Below, piece after piece: positions 11,226 to 22,445 of a stretch of DNA of 64,000 bases (position 1 is its first letter; each line of letters opens with the position of its first letter). Made by a program: the position numbers and the translations under genes. The notes under the pieces are model-generated. The model did not search any database and had not been told where the DNA came from. It was given only the letters and a program-made list of their open reading frames with translations. Source of the stretch: Sclerotinia nivalis (Eukaryota > Ascomycota > Leotiomycetes > Helotiales > Sclerotiniaceae); the NCBI GenBank assembly GCA_029531795.1, contig JAPEIS010000002.1:2852001-2916000 (forward strand). Reading direction: 5' to 3'.

Positions 11226-12013
11226 CTAGTTCGTCAAACTCTTTCCCGATCTCTCAGCCTCCAACTCTCTCTCAGCCTGTTGGTAATACTTGGATGTATC
11301 CACTCCGTGCTGGTTGTGATTTACCAAGTTGAACCAAGGCATCACATGCATCCAGACTCCTGCGTATCTCGAGTTCCTCGATGCGACACCTTGAATGTAT
11401 GGTGTAGTGGTGCTTTCACCATATAAAGACTCTCCCTTCTTAACCTTGCTAACCATTTCTCTCATGTCCATTTCTTGCTCACGCTTGTTTTCCGTGAAAC
11501 CGTAGAAGCGCACTATCATGATGAATTAGCACATATCGGAAAGAATTCAGGTAAAGGCGGGGAATGGAGCGGGGACGAGAAGTTAATCCAAAGACATACG
11601 TATAGAACGTTGATAAAACATGAAAAACCCAGCCCCAACACCAATAACCCCCGACAGCCGCATAATAGGAGCAAATCCTCCCTTTCCGACCAGTGAAGGT
11701 GAAACTCGTTCCCATAATAACATCAAACCTGGTCCTGCGGTAGCCGTTGCTGCTCCGACCGCATAGTCCGATGGTCGTGCATAGCCAAGTACTCGTTTGA
11801 TATGTCTGTAAGATACGTATCAGCATTTTGCCCCCTCCTCTCACTACCGCGGGCGGGGTCCAGGAACATACGGGTCACTGTCGATGAGCTGAGGAGCTGT
11901 TAGCTGGTGGATTTCTTGCCTAAAATGCAAGTAGTGGTGTGATGAGAACTTACAGGGTACTCGGTATTGATTTTCTTTGAAGGCACAAATGGCCTTTGTT
12001 CGGTATTCGACAT
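11226..12013 (-). CDS. NADH:ubiquinone oxidoreductase 20.9 kDa subunit (complex I accessory)
   Basis: Four exons, 12013-11954, 11888-11872, 11805-11600 and 11512-11226, give 189 residues, which fits the name and size of the Neurospora 20.9 kDa subunit. Splicing produces an N-terminal half with TEYPLIDSDPHIKRVLGYAR and hydrophobic segments around residues 45-90. The C-terminal half contains RFYGFTENKREQEMDMREM and NSRYAGVWMHVMPWFNLVNH, which I recognise from fungal NADH-ubiquinone oxidoreductase 21 kDa-type subunits. The product is a mitochondrial inner-membrane accessory subunit of complex I. Exon 2 is only 17 nt long, yet both flanking introns have good signals. An in-frame upstream ATG at 12121 would add 36 residues; I prefer 12013 by comparison with the family. 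Confidence 0.85.
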
Positions 12014-12302
12014 TCTGAATTGTGCCAATTGCTTACAATTGGGGTTCAGCGCACTGGTGAGGTCAATTTCTTGATAGAGGTTCGATACAGAAGCGCTAAT
12101 TCGGATTGTCGCACGGGCCATGAGGATTTAGAATATTCTTGCCTGACTTAAATTGATTTATGCCTTAGAGTTTGTCGCGTCTTCCCTTATCGCAGACGCG
12201 TCTCATTCAACAATTTTTGAAATTCCAGAGAAATTTGAATTATATTTCCCTTTTAAGGGAATCGAAGTCTATCTGCGAGTTGGTAATTCTTCCCCCTACA
12301 AC
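12014..12302. promoter_or_regulatory. Divergent promoter, complex I subunit / csm3
   Basis: About 290 bases separate two head-to-head genes, so both promoters must lie here. I see no clear TATA box or named operator. Confidence 0.5.
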
Positions 12303-13440
12303 ATGGACTCTCCAACATCAAGGCCACTTCCCACTGAAACGCCCAATGCTGGCGGAAATGAATTCGATGATCTTGATGACCTTTTCGATTACGATGCTGG
12401 AGATACAAATGATCCTTTCAGCGAGAATTACGTGGTTCCTGGAAGTAAGGATAAAGAAAAGGGCAAGGAATCAGCAAGCAATACAAAAAGTGGTGCAGGA
12501 TTGGGCATTGATGAGGAGATTGAAGTCACCAAAAAGCCCCGAGTTCCCCGAGTGAAACTTGATGAGCACAAGTACGTTCAATTGTCTAACATTTAGACCT
12601 TGGGATACTGATATGGATCTTAAGACTTCTGTCGTCTGCAGGAATACCAAAATTACGAAAAAAAGCCGCAGATCATTTGAAGTTCAAGGGCAAAGGCCAT
12701 GAGGTGTGTATAATAAAGGTCTCATGAACATCAGCTTCATACTCACAGAATAATAGTACTCCGATGCGGCCCGACTCCTTGCATTTTACCAACTCTGGCT
12801 CGATGACCTATTCCCAAAAGCCAAATTTGCTGACGCATTAGCCATGGTTGAAAAGCTAGGCCACAAAAAAATGATACAATCTGCGAGAATGGACTGGATT
12901 AATGAGGGAAAACCTAAATCTTTGGAGCATGAAGACTCCCTATTTGACGAACCAGGACTTCCTCCACGGGATGATAATGAGCGAGAAAAAACGGCATCAA
13001 GGATAGCACCGATCTTTGAAAAGGCAGCGCCTACACGCCCCAAAACACCGGTCCCAAATCAAGATCCGGATTTCGATGATATGTATGATGCTACTCCAAA
13101 GATCGTGCGACAAGAACCAGTCGCACAGTCGACTTCGGTGTTTGGTGGAGGTGATAATAGTTTATTGGGTCCTCAGAAGGTCACCACGACTGGGGAAGAT
13201 GAGCCGCCAGACGATGACCTTGAAGCATTACTGGCAGAAGTAGAACAGGAAGGTGGCAACGAAAAAATTGCAGATGATGATCTCGAAGCGCTGCTGGCAG
13301 CAGAGAACGATATGAATGGCCCTGGTCGCCTTGCAAAACAACACACAGAGAAATCCGCACAAGTGGACGTCGATGATATGGATGCTATGGAAGCTATGGC
13401 TGATATGGATTTGGACATGGATATGAACGGGGGATGGTAA
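12303..13440 (+). CDS. csm3: Replication fork protection complex subunit Csm3/Swi3 (TIPIN)
   Basis: Three exons, 12303-12571, 12625-12703 and 12757-13440, encode 343 residues. The spliced core (residues about 80-150) contains PRVPRVKLDEHKLLSSAGIP and YSDAARLLAFYQLWLDDLFP, the hallmark of the Swi3 domain shared by yeast Csm3, fission yeast Swi3 and human TIPIN. The partner is Tof1/Swi1 (Timeless). Together they stabilise stalled replication forks, help checkpoint signalling and support sister cohesion in the nucleus. The N-terminus is acidic (FDDLDDLFDYDAGD) and the C-terminus is long, acidic and probably disordered, with two DDDLEALLAE-type repeats near residues 250-275. The next gene, Ski2, is co-directional, about 490 bases away. 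Confidence 0.9.
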
Positions 13441-13927
13441 ATAGGTTTTGGCTGGCGTTAGGTGTACAATGACAGCATTATGGGGCGTTGGGGTTAACAT
13501 GATGATTTAAGCATTTTGTATGAAGGTCATTACTCCGGCAACCAAACATTGTATTGGTTCCATATTCAAACTAGCCCGTTAAATAATATGACATTAAATG
13601 ATTAATGGTAGAGAGACAATGGCGGGGCTGATGTCGTCAGTACTAGGTATTTGGCCATCAATCCAGGTTGAATTGAATAAATGTTTATGTGTGGACAAAC
13701 TAAGAAATTGGTTGTAATTTTTTATCTCTTTATTTATTTTTGGAAATAATTTTTTATAGTTCTAATTGAAAACAAACATTGAAATCACTTTCAACCAACC
13801 TTTTTCGCTGATAGAGCCTAGAACCCCACCCTCACCATATTTTGTACAGCACGTACCTGATTAGCTGCAGCTCTTAGAGCTACCTACAAAACATTTCCCA
13901 GTTTGCGCAAGATCTCTCCAAGCAGCC
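13441..13927. other. Spacer / Ski2 promoter
   Basis: About 490 A+T-rich bases between csm3 and ski2. It should hold the csm3 3' end and the ski2 promoter. No other element was seen. Confidence 0.4.
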
Positions 13928-16900
13928 ATGGCAGAAGGTCTGGTCGCAGCTCTTGCAGACCTCAATCTTAAATCGCACGATGATGACTGGATTGGCAGCA
14001 TTCTCGACGAGCAGCGTCCACCCAAACGCATCAAGCAAAACCATGAAGAGCTCAAACGGGAGCTAGAGCAGAAGTATCTGACGCCATCAACCACGTTTTC
14101 TACAGAATGGCTCAATAAGCTTCAACAGTAAGTCTCACTTCTGCTTGAATATCTCCATTATCGGCATTAAAACACATTTGATTGTTCAAAAAGATGTGAA
14201 GGAACGAAAAGTAGGGATAGCCTCTTCTGCAATACTAATACCTATTTCTATTTAGGCGCTGGGACTCACCACCAAATTATACAGACCTTTTCCAACTCGC
14301 CCCAACGCAAACACGTACAATTACACGGTTCACAAGAGAAGGTTTGGAAGGCCGAGTCACAGGTTACAGGGAAGTTACAGTACCGGCAAACAGTGCAACC
14401 GCCAAGAATTCTACATCTTTCCTGAGGAAACCGGCAAATAGGGCAGATTTTATAAGAGGTGCAGCAGGCTTCTTTCCGTTCGCACCCGGTGGATTAGATG
14501 CTGTGGAGGCTGCAGCTGCTCTGGAAGAACAGGTTGGGAGAGTTCACAACACAGTACCACAGAAAAAGAGCTTGGAAAGAATCATAAATTTTGGTGGCGA
14601 GGATGGTTTATTGAGTATACCACCAGGATTTACTAGGGGCTTGAAGTTTGAAAAGAAGGTAGAAGTCGACGAGAAAGAGGCAGAAGATGTGAAAAACGTC
14701 CTAGAGGAAGAACCGGCGGAAGAAGTGTCCGCAAATGGAGCAGATGGTGCCATGAAAGACGAAGCTTCTTCGGAAAGCTCTGATGACGATGAAGAAGATG
14801 ATATTGATTCTATGTTACCGGTCGAATTCCCCGCACTGGAGCCTCATGGTGCCCTCGCAGCGTCAAGCACGAAGAGAGGAGGAAGAGAATGGGCACATAT
14901 GGTTGATGTCAAGAGAGATATTCCAAATTTCAGAGAATTGGTACCTGATATGGCAAGAGACTGGCCATTCGAGTTGGACACATTCCAAAAAGAAGCGGTA
15001 TATCACCTGGAAAGCGGCGATTCGGTGTTTGTTGCTGCACATACATCGGCAGGAAAAACAGTAGTAGCAGAGTATGCTATTGCTCTTGCCGCTAAACATA
15101 TGACAAAGGCAATTTATACTTCTCCGATCAAGGCGTTGAGTAACCAAAAGTTCCGAGACTTTCGACAAGTTTTCGATGAGGTTGGAATTCTTACTGGGGA
15201 CGTACAGATCAACGCCGAGGCTAGCTGTCTTATCATGACCACAGAGATCTTAAGGAGTATGCTTTACAGGGGAGCTGATCTAATTCGAGACGTGGAGTTT
15301 GTAATTTTTGATGAAGTACATTACGTGAACGATTTAGAAAGAGGAGTTGTCTGGGAAGAAGTCATTATCATGTTACCAGAACATGTAACATTAATTTTGT
15401 TGTCTGCAACCGTTCCGAATACCTACGAATTTGCGTCTTGGGTTGGAAGAACTAAAAAGAAAGATATTTATGTTATCTCGACCCCGAAGAGACCGGTTCC
15501 ACTAGAGCATTATCTTTGGGCTGATAAAGGCGTTCACAAGATCGTGGATGCAGATAAGAAATTCATCGAAAAGGGCTGGAAATCCGCAAACGATGTACTA
15601 TCTGGCAGAGATAAGACAAAGGCTCTGCCTGCACCAGAGCCCACGAATGCTCGTGGAGGAGGAAACCAGAGAGGCAGAGGTCAGAATGGACATGGTGGCG
15701 CACAACGAGGAGGTGGTCCTCAACAACGCGGAGGAGCACAGCAGCGAGGTGGTCGTGGTGGTAGCGGACCTCCTCGTGCTAGCCATAATCCAGGACACAT
15801 GGGACGCGGCGGTAGACCTGGAGGTCGAACAACAGCTGCTCAAGATAAGACATTGTGGGTACATCTAGTTCAGTTTCTCAAAAAGGAGAACTTACTCCCA
15901 GCATGTATTTTCGTCTTTTCCAAGAAGAGATGCGAGGAGAACGCGGATGCTCTAAGCAATCAAGATTTCTGTACGGCTACTGAAAAGAGTGCCATACATA
16001 TGACCATTGAGAAGTCCATTGCTCGACTTAAGCCAGAGGACCGACTCTTACCACAAATCATTCGATTACGAGATTTACTCGGAAGAGGTATTGCTGTTCA
16101 CCATGGTGGTCTTCTGCCTATACTGAAGGAAATTGTTGAAATGTTATTCGCACAAACCTTGGTTAAAGTGCTTTTCGCCACGGAAACATTTGCTATGGGA
16201 TTGAATCTGCCAACTCGAACAGTAGTCTTTTCCGGATATCGTAAACACGATGGACAATCCTTCCGAAACCTGTTACCCGGCGAGTATACTCAAATGGCTG
16301 GTAGAGCAGGTCGTCGTGGTTTAGATACCGTTGGTTCGGTCATAATCGTGGCTCCAGGAGGTGGTGAAGCTCCACCTGTCACTGAACTTCGTCAAATGAT
16401 ACTCGGTGAACCCTCAAAGCTTCGCTCGCAATTCCGATTGACGTATAACATGATACTCAATCTATTGCGAGTTGAGGCTTTGAAGATTGAAGAAATGATT
16501 AAAAGAAGTTTCAGTGAACATGCTACTCAACAACTTCTACCAGAACATGAAAAAGCCGTCAAGGTGTCCGAGGCAGACCTGGCTAAAATCCAGAGAGAGC
16601 CTTGCGATATTTGTGAACAGGATCTAGATGCTTGCCATGAAGCAATTCAGAGTTACAAGCAAATTACTCTCGATATTCATATTGGGTCACTGGCAACTGC
16701 TATTGGTCGCCGGATGTTTGCCAAAGGTCGTTTGGTTGTTTACCATAAAGATGGTGTTCGCACACCCGGTATCCTTCTTCGTGATGGAGCTATAGACATG
16801 AATGGCCCATCTCTCCATGTTCTAGAAATCAGAACAAGACGAGATCAGTGGGATACAACTGATTTGTTACCATTCATGCCGAAGTTCAGGGGGATGTTCA

Positions 16901-17962
16901 CTAAGCTTCCACTTTTTAAGAAACACATTACTACCAAGACTTCTTATATTTTTGTCAATGATCTGGAGTGTGTCACGGATACGATTGTAAAGGGAGTAGT
17001 TCCTGACATATTTCAAAGCGGTGAAGTTTATGAGAACGCTAAGCAGACACTTTTTAATTTGTGTTCATCTTGGGAGAGCAATGTGTGGGATGAATTAGAC
17101 TGGTCTAAGATAAAAGTTCTCCAATTGAGGGAAAATCTTGTGAAGCGCGTGCAACAAGCTACCATTTCCCAAGACGCTAGTTGCTTGAAATGTCCCTCAT
17201 TCTTGAAACATGTAAGAGTTCCTCCAATTTCTATCTGCATCGTTGTGATATTCATATACTAACAGACTCACTCCCTAGTTCGCAATGTGTCACGACCAAT
17301 GGCTAATTCAAGCTAATATCATTCAACTACGTCAACTAATGTCCGACAACAATCTTCAACTTTTACCCGACTACGAGCAAAGAATTCAAGTCCTCAAAGA
17401 CCTCGACTTCATTGACGACTCTTCCCGTGTGCAACTTAAGGGGAAAGTCGCTTGCGAGATACACTCCGCAGACGAATTAATCCTCACAGAACTCATTCTT
17501 GATAACGTACTCTCTGCGCATACGCCCGAGGAAATTGTTTCCCTCCTCAGTGCCTTTGTTTTCCAAGAAAAAACGACTGTCGTCCCGACTCTTCCTGGTT
17601 CCCTGGAATCAGGCAAGGTCAAAATCCTCGAACTCTCGAAGAAAATAACAGACATGCAACTCTTACACCAAGTCATCCAACCATCATCCGAATCCAATGG
17701 TTTTGAAGCTCATCCTGAACGTTTCGGCCTCATGGAAGTTGTGTACGAATGGGCACGAGGAATGAGTTTTAAGAATATTACAGAGTTGACAGATGTACTT
17801 GAAGGAACTATCGTGAGGGTCATCACGAGATTAGACGAGACGTGCAGGGAGGTGAGAAATGCAGCGAGAATTATTGGTGATCCGGAGTTATTTCAAAAGA
17901 TGCAAACTTGTCAGGAGATTATCAAAAGAGATGTCACGGCCGTGGCAAGTTTATACATGTAG
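13928..17962 (+). CDS. SKI2: Ski complex RNA helicase Ski2 (DEVH box)
   Basis: Three exons, 13928-14127, 14256-17211 and 17279-17962, give 1279 residues, a normal Ski2 length. Helicase motifs are present in order: Walker A AHTSAGKT near residue 325, DEVH near 418, SATVPN near 450, TETFAMGLNLP near 715 and QMAGRAGRRG near 746. The C-terminal region matches the DSHCT domain of Ski2/Mtr4 helicases. The N-terminal extension and the degree of match favour Ski2 over Mtr4. Ski2 works with Ski3 and Ski8 in the cytoplasm to feed mRNAs 3' to 5' into the exosome. A roughly 60-residue Arg/Gly-rich stretch (residues about 530-592) lies between the two RecA lobes. The last intron has a TACTAAC branch point. 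Confidence 0.93.
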
Positions 17963-19493
17963 ATGTGTATGGTTTTATGGTTAAATGGGGTTTAGCGGTT
18001 CGAGATGGAAAATACCAATAAGCATTCCCTGTATACTAGTCGTACATGGAGTTATGAAGTAATGAAGAAACGAATTTTGATGAAATGCCAGCCGCATGAT
18101 CTTTCGTTGAATTTTAGATCTTGATGGTAGACAGTTGGGGCGAAATTGGGACCGGCTGGAGTGAATTATGTGCATCAGAAATTTTTTGTTGCAGATCTCA
18201 CTATTCAATATGCATGCGGCGATTGGAATGTAGGTGACTCTTCCTATTCACTTTTTACTTGTACTTATTCCTCTCGTTCTCTTATCTAAAGTAAATCTAT
18301 CATTGCATGAAGATAGTTCAGCTCTGGTAGTACTCGAGCAGGAATTCGACAGATCACGGTGTAAGATTAGATTCTGTTCCTATGGAGAAAAGCTCAAAGC
18401 TGGAATAAAGTCTATCATCAGTTAAATTACATAAATTTCTTTCTGGGCATACCACTTCAGCATAGAAAAGTTCTTTCCAGCTGTCAGCCTGTCAAATGGT
18501 GCACCTGCCTCATTGCTTGTTGAAGTGGATATGCTAGCTTCGGCTAATTGTTTTCCGGAAGTCCTAACTTCGTATATTCTTTCATCTTCCCCTTTCTTCC
18601 TGCTCATTTCTCACGCGTCGCATTTACACCTAGATACCACTCTTTCTTGCATCTTTTGGGGATTTGGATTATTTGTATGGGATCGTGGGCACTGGTGTCG
18701 CAATTGGTTCCTTCCTTTTAGTGGGATTTGCAAATGCTTGTGCTCAGATTGAGTTCTTCCTTCTTCTTTGCAATTTATGAGCCACTTGAGATTTAGTTGT
18801 TAAAGGTTCAAGTTGATGTGGTAGAGTGTTGGTTCTGATTGAACGGTTCAAATGTTAAAGTGGACACTTGACCTATGATGAATTACAAAATGGTTGAGTC
18901 AAATAATCTTTAATATGGTAAGTCTCTATGCTTCATGCGTGTTTTCTAGGAAGATAGCAATTGCTCTCATCAGGTGTCTGCAATGCTGCCGTCGGTGTTG
19001 ACTTACGATTGCTTCGTAACTCATCAAGTCAAGTAAGAAATAAGCCATTAGGAAGGACTCTCTTCCTCAATAATGCATTCCCAGTACTCTTTCCACAATA
19101 CAAATTGTGCCTTCTCTCCCATTTTCGATACATGGTTTTCTTGTTCCAAAATTTCCCATGTTCCAGTGTCCATCGGTGATGTTCGCCACGACCTCATACA
19201 ATAGCGACAACACTGTTTGCACTATTTGTTCTACTTTCCCAACACTGAACTTCTCGGTTGAGTTCGCACGGTCCAAGCCGTTCTTCCATAAAACGCCGCT
19301 CCTTATCATCATTTGCTTCTTTTCTTTTTCTTTTCTCTTCATCTTCAATGAGGGATGAAGATTTTTCATCTCACGACAGTTCCGCTTGGAAGGCTGCTGC
19401 TTTCTGGGATTCATCCTGGGGGTGACGGTGGTTGTGGATTTGGCCTTGTGCCGGACCATGACCTCTGAGTATTCTGTCGTTGTCCATATCTTT

Positions 19494-19680
19494 GGTATTA
19501 CACTGCTTCCAGTTGATATGTGACGGTTGCCACCCTTACTTTTTGGAACCAAACCACGTCTCTGTTATTACACTACCTCCAGATGATGTGAGACGGTTTT
19601 CATCATCATTTTCTTTTTGGAACCAAACCATGTTTCTGGTATTACACTATCCCCAGATAACGTGGGAAACTTATTTTTCA
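19494..19680. repeat. Imperfect tandem repeat, about 70-74 bp unit
   Basis: Two copies and a partial third: 19494-19563, 19564-19637 and 19638 to about 19680. Each begins with a TATTACACT block and the two full copies end with TTTTTGGAACCAAACCA followed by a TCT run. Unit lengths are 70 and 74 bp, not multiples of three, which argues against a coding origin. Confidence 0.7.
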
Positions 19681-20975
19681 TTGAGATTCTAGCTTTATGC
19701 TGGGTCTTGAAGAAGAATGTTCTGGTTTCTTTTGTGTTGCTGTTGTTGGTGCTGAGGTTTGGGGAATGGGAGTTGTTTTGCTGGTGATGATGTGCTGATA
19801 ATTCCATGTCATTTGTGTGTGCATCTCTCAAGGTTGCATGTATTTTTCGTGGGACATGTATTTTTGATTGAGTGATGATGCTCTTCATGGAGAAGTATTT
19901 GGGGACTTTGTTGAATAATGATAATAATGATAGGAATTGATGTCTGTGGCATGTGGTTTGGCTTGTCGACCTTGTAACTTAATGATTTGTTAGAATATTC
20001 GAGCCACATCCAAATATATTGTTTAATATATATGCCTGTTGATTCGTAAATATTTATCAAACCTTTGAGTTGATGGCTGTGAATATTGGTCTGTACATAT
20101 CATGAAAACTTTCTACTGATATGACTCCCATTAACTTCTCATTGTAAAATAACACTCTTGGTGAACCAGTCTGTTGCTCTTTCCTCTAATCAACCAAGAT
20201 CATAACCACTGATAATGATTACATTCTAGTTAGCAAAGGTTGATAATCAGAGATTCATCTAGGTATGTAGACAATTGTAACTAGGGTGTATGGATGGATG
20301 GCTGGTTGATGGGTAACCTTAAGTCAACTGTACATCTCGAATTAATTGTCAATTCAAATCGAGTCTTCCAATAAAACCTTTAACTGTCAGTACATACCAA
20401 TCTCAGATGATACAGGAGACCTTTCTTCTTGTATGTTGGTCTGTAAGGTTATAAACTATAGGGAGAACCTCACAAATTAACTTTCTCGTTCCAACACCTG
20501 CCCTTCCAAGCATTCAAAATGTTCAAAAGATCATTGAAAGCAACACAACTCTGTATTGATAGCCCATGTTTTCGAAGATATCATTTGGCTCCTGTACACT
20601 AGAGAAGAAGGAGTCTTCTAGGATACACCACGAATTTACACGTGATAGTCAATCTTGAAGCCGATCCTAACTAAACACCATATGTCACCAGATGACATTC
20701 TGGGCGTAAAAACTGAGCATCATCTGGTAGGTAGTGTCAGAATACTTTTAATCCCTTCTTCGAGAACTGCCCAGCTGATGATAGATACTAAGGTTCAAGG
20801 ACAGTTATCCAACCAATATTGGAACAAATGGTATGGGAAAAATTCTCCAGAAAACTATATCCCAATTCAGAAACCAATTAGCTAATACTTGTAACAGAAA
20901 AAACTTAGCTTCCTTCCAGGTGTGGTTCTGCCCAGTGACTTGACATCACTTCCGAAGGCTGTACTTGGTACACTA

Positions 20976-21200
20976 GCTCCTCACAAATTTGTGTATGAGG
21001 GATGTTGTGAACAAAAAATTGAATGTATCTTTTAGGTTGCCACACTCTACTTTTTGAAACTGAGACCATGTCTCTCCCTCACAAATTTGTATATGAGGTA
21101 TGTTGTGAACCAAAAATTGAATATATTTAAGGTTTTCACCATCCTATTTTATTTTTATTTTTTTGAAATCAAGACCATGTCTCTTCCTCACAGATTGGGG
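20976..21200. repeat. Imperfect tandem repeat, about 100-110 bp unit
   Basis: Two copies and the start of a third. Each has CCTCACAAATTTGT followed by ATGAGG, a GTTGTGAAC block, AAAAATTGAAT, and ends in TTTTTGAAA, then GACCATGTCTCT. The GGTTGCCAC and ACTTTTTG..ACCATGTCTCT parts also occur in the array at 19494-19680, so the two arrays belong to one family. Confidence 0.6.
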
Positions 21201-22445
21201 ATGCTGCGAGGTAGTATGAAGAAGAAAGGGGGGAAAGAAAAATTGAAATCGAGGGTGGGAGAACCTTCTTATATACCCTATGGATTTGGTACGTGCTCCC
21301 TAGTGTGCGATATCATTCACAATCGCCTTCTCTTGAGCTACTAACAATGACGGGTTAGACGACTAGTACGCTCGCTTATGTGAGGGGAAGTGAGGGGGGA
21401 TATTGGAGCTAACCTCTAGTCTTGAGCTAGTGCACTTAAACCTGTTCAAAGCTTCGATTTTTCCTCAATTTATCACGTCTTCTGAGTCACAACTGCCTAC
21501 GCGATTTCTCAATCTACGATTTAGATCGAAAAATCAAAAGGTCTTGTCCAATACTCGCCGTTTATTGGAGAGAACGTTTTCTCGTTAGATGAATCATTTA
21601 TCTTAACGATATATATAAAAATGGCCGATTAAGCAATCTTTTCTTATCCCTCTTTATCCAAACTTTAGGAAGCCCTAATTGTGAAAGTAAACTTCGGGGG
21701 ATCATGTTTGATGGTGCATTTGATTAGTGCGTATAGCTTATAGCCTAACCCACATAGAAGACGTACAATTCATCATTCAGCAGCGCAGCAATCACAACAA
21801 ATGGACACGTATTGTTTGTTCTACCAAGTAGGGATAGGATACAGGAAAAATTAATTATGAAAGCGCACATCACCATTTAGCACCATTTACCATGTTTTTT
21901 TTTCTTTCTTTCTTTAAGTTGGCTGATCGGAAGTTCGCTAGACGCCTTTTACCTTGTGACTTAAAAGGCAAGATTAGATTATATTCCCCGTACGTCACCA
22001 GTAGTGAAATACTCACTCGTTAAAGTCGGCTCAGACATGGAAATAAATCCTCAGCCCAACATAATGATAAAGTCACTAGCGAAATCACAGAAGTCTCAAG
22101 TAAAATAGCGAATAAATTGTAACGTATCGTTCTCCCTATGTGATTAAAAGCTATTTACATGCCTATGCCCATCCTTTAATATACTGATATGTACCAGTAT
22201 CCCATAATACCCATTGAGCGTACGCAGAGCCCGTAAAGAAAAATCCCAAATAGAATGAGATCGCAAGAGCCCTGCAAATAAATATGTTTCTATATTATGT
22301 CCAGTGATAGTATCCTTCCTTGTGCTATCATAATGTCGTAATATCGTTAAGTCATAACGTTTACCCTTTTAAGCAAATATCGCAATGATGTGTAGATAGA
22401 TGGTAGATGAAAGAAAAGCAAAATGGAGCAAGAGCTGTAGAGTGC

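Larger units (their letters stand above)
17963..22445. other. Gene-poor region with degenerate repeats
   Basis: About 4.5 kb without a supported gene. It contains two small arrays of related imperfect repeats (19494-19680 and about 20976-21200, listed separately), several homopolymer-rich stretches and short frames of repetitive or Lys-rich composition that look non-coding. It may include the terminators of ski2 and of the AlkB-like gene, which both end into it. Confidence 0.5.

Noticed and set aside
19067..19552. Minus-strand frame of about 161 codons rich in Lys
   Set aside because: It begins in the imperfect tandem repeat, whose units are not multiples of three, and has no domain or splice support.
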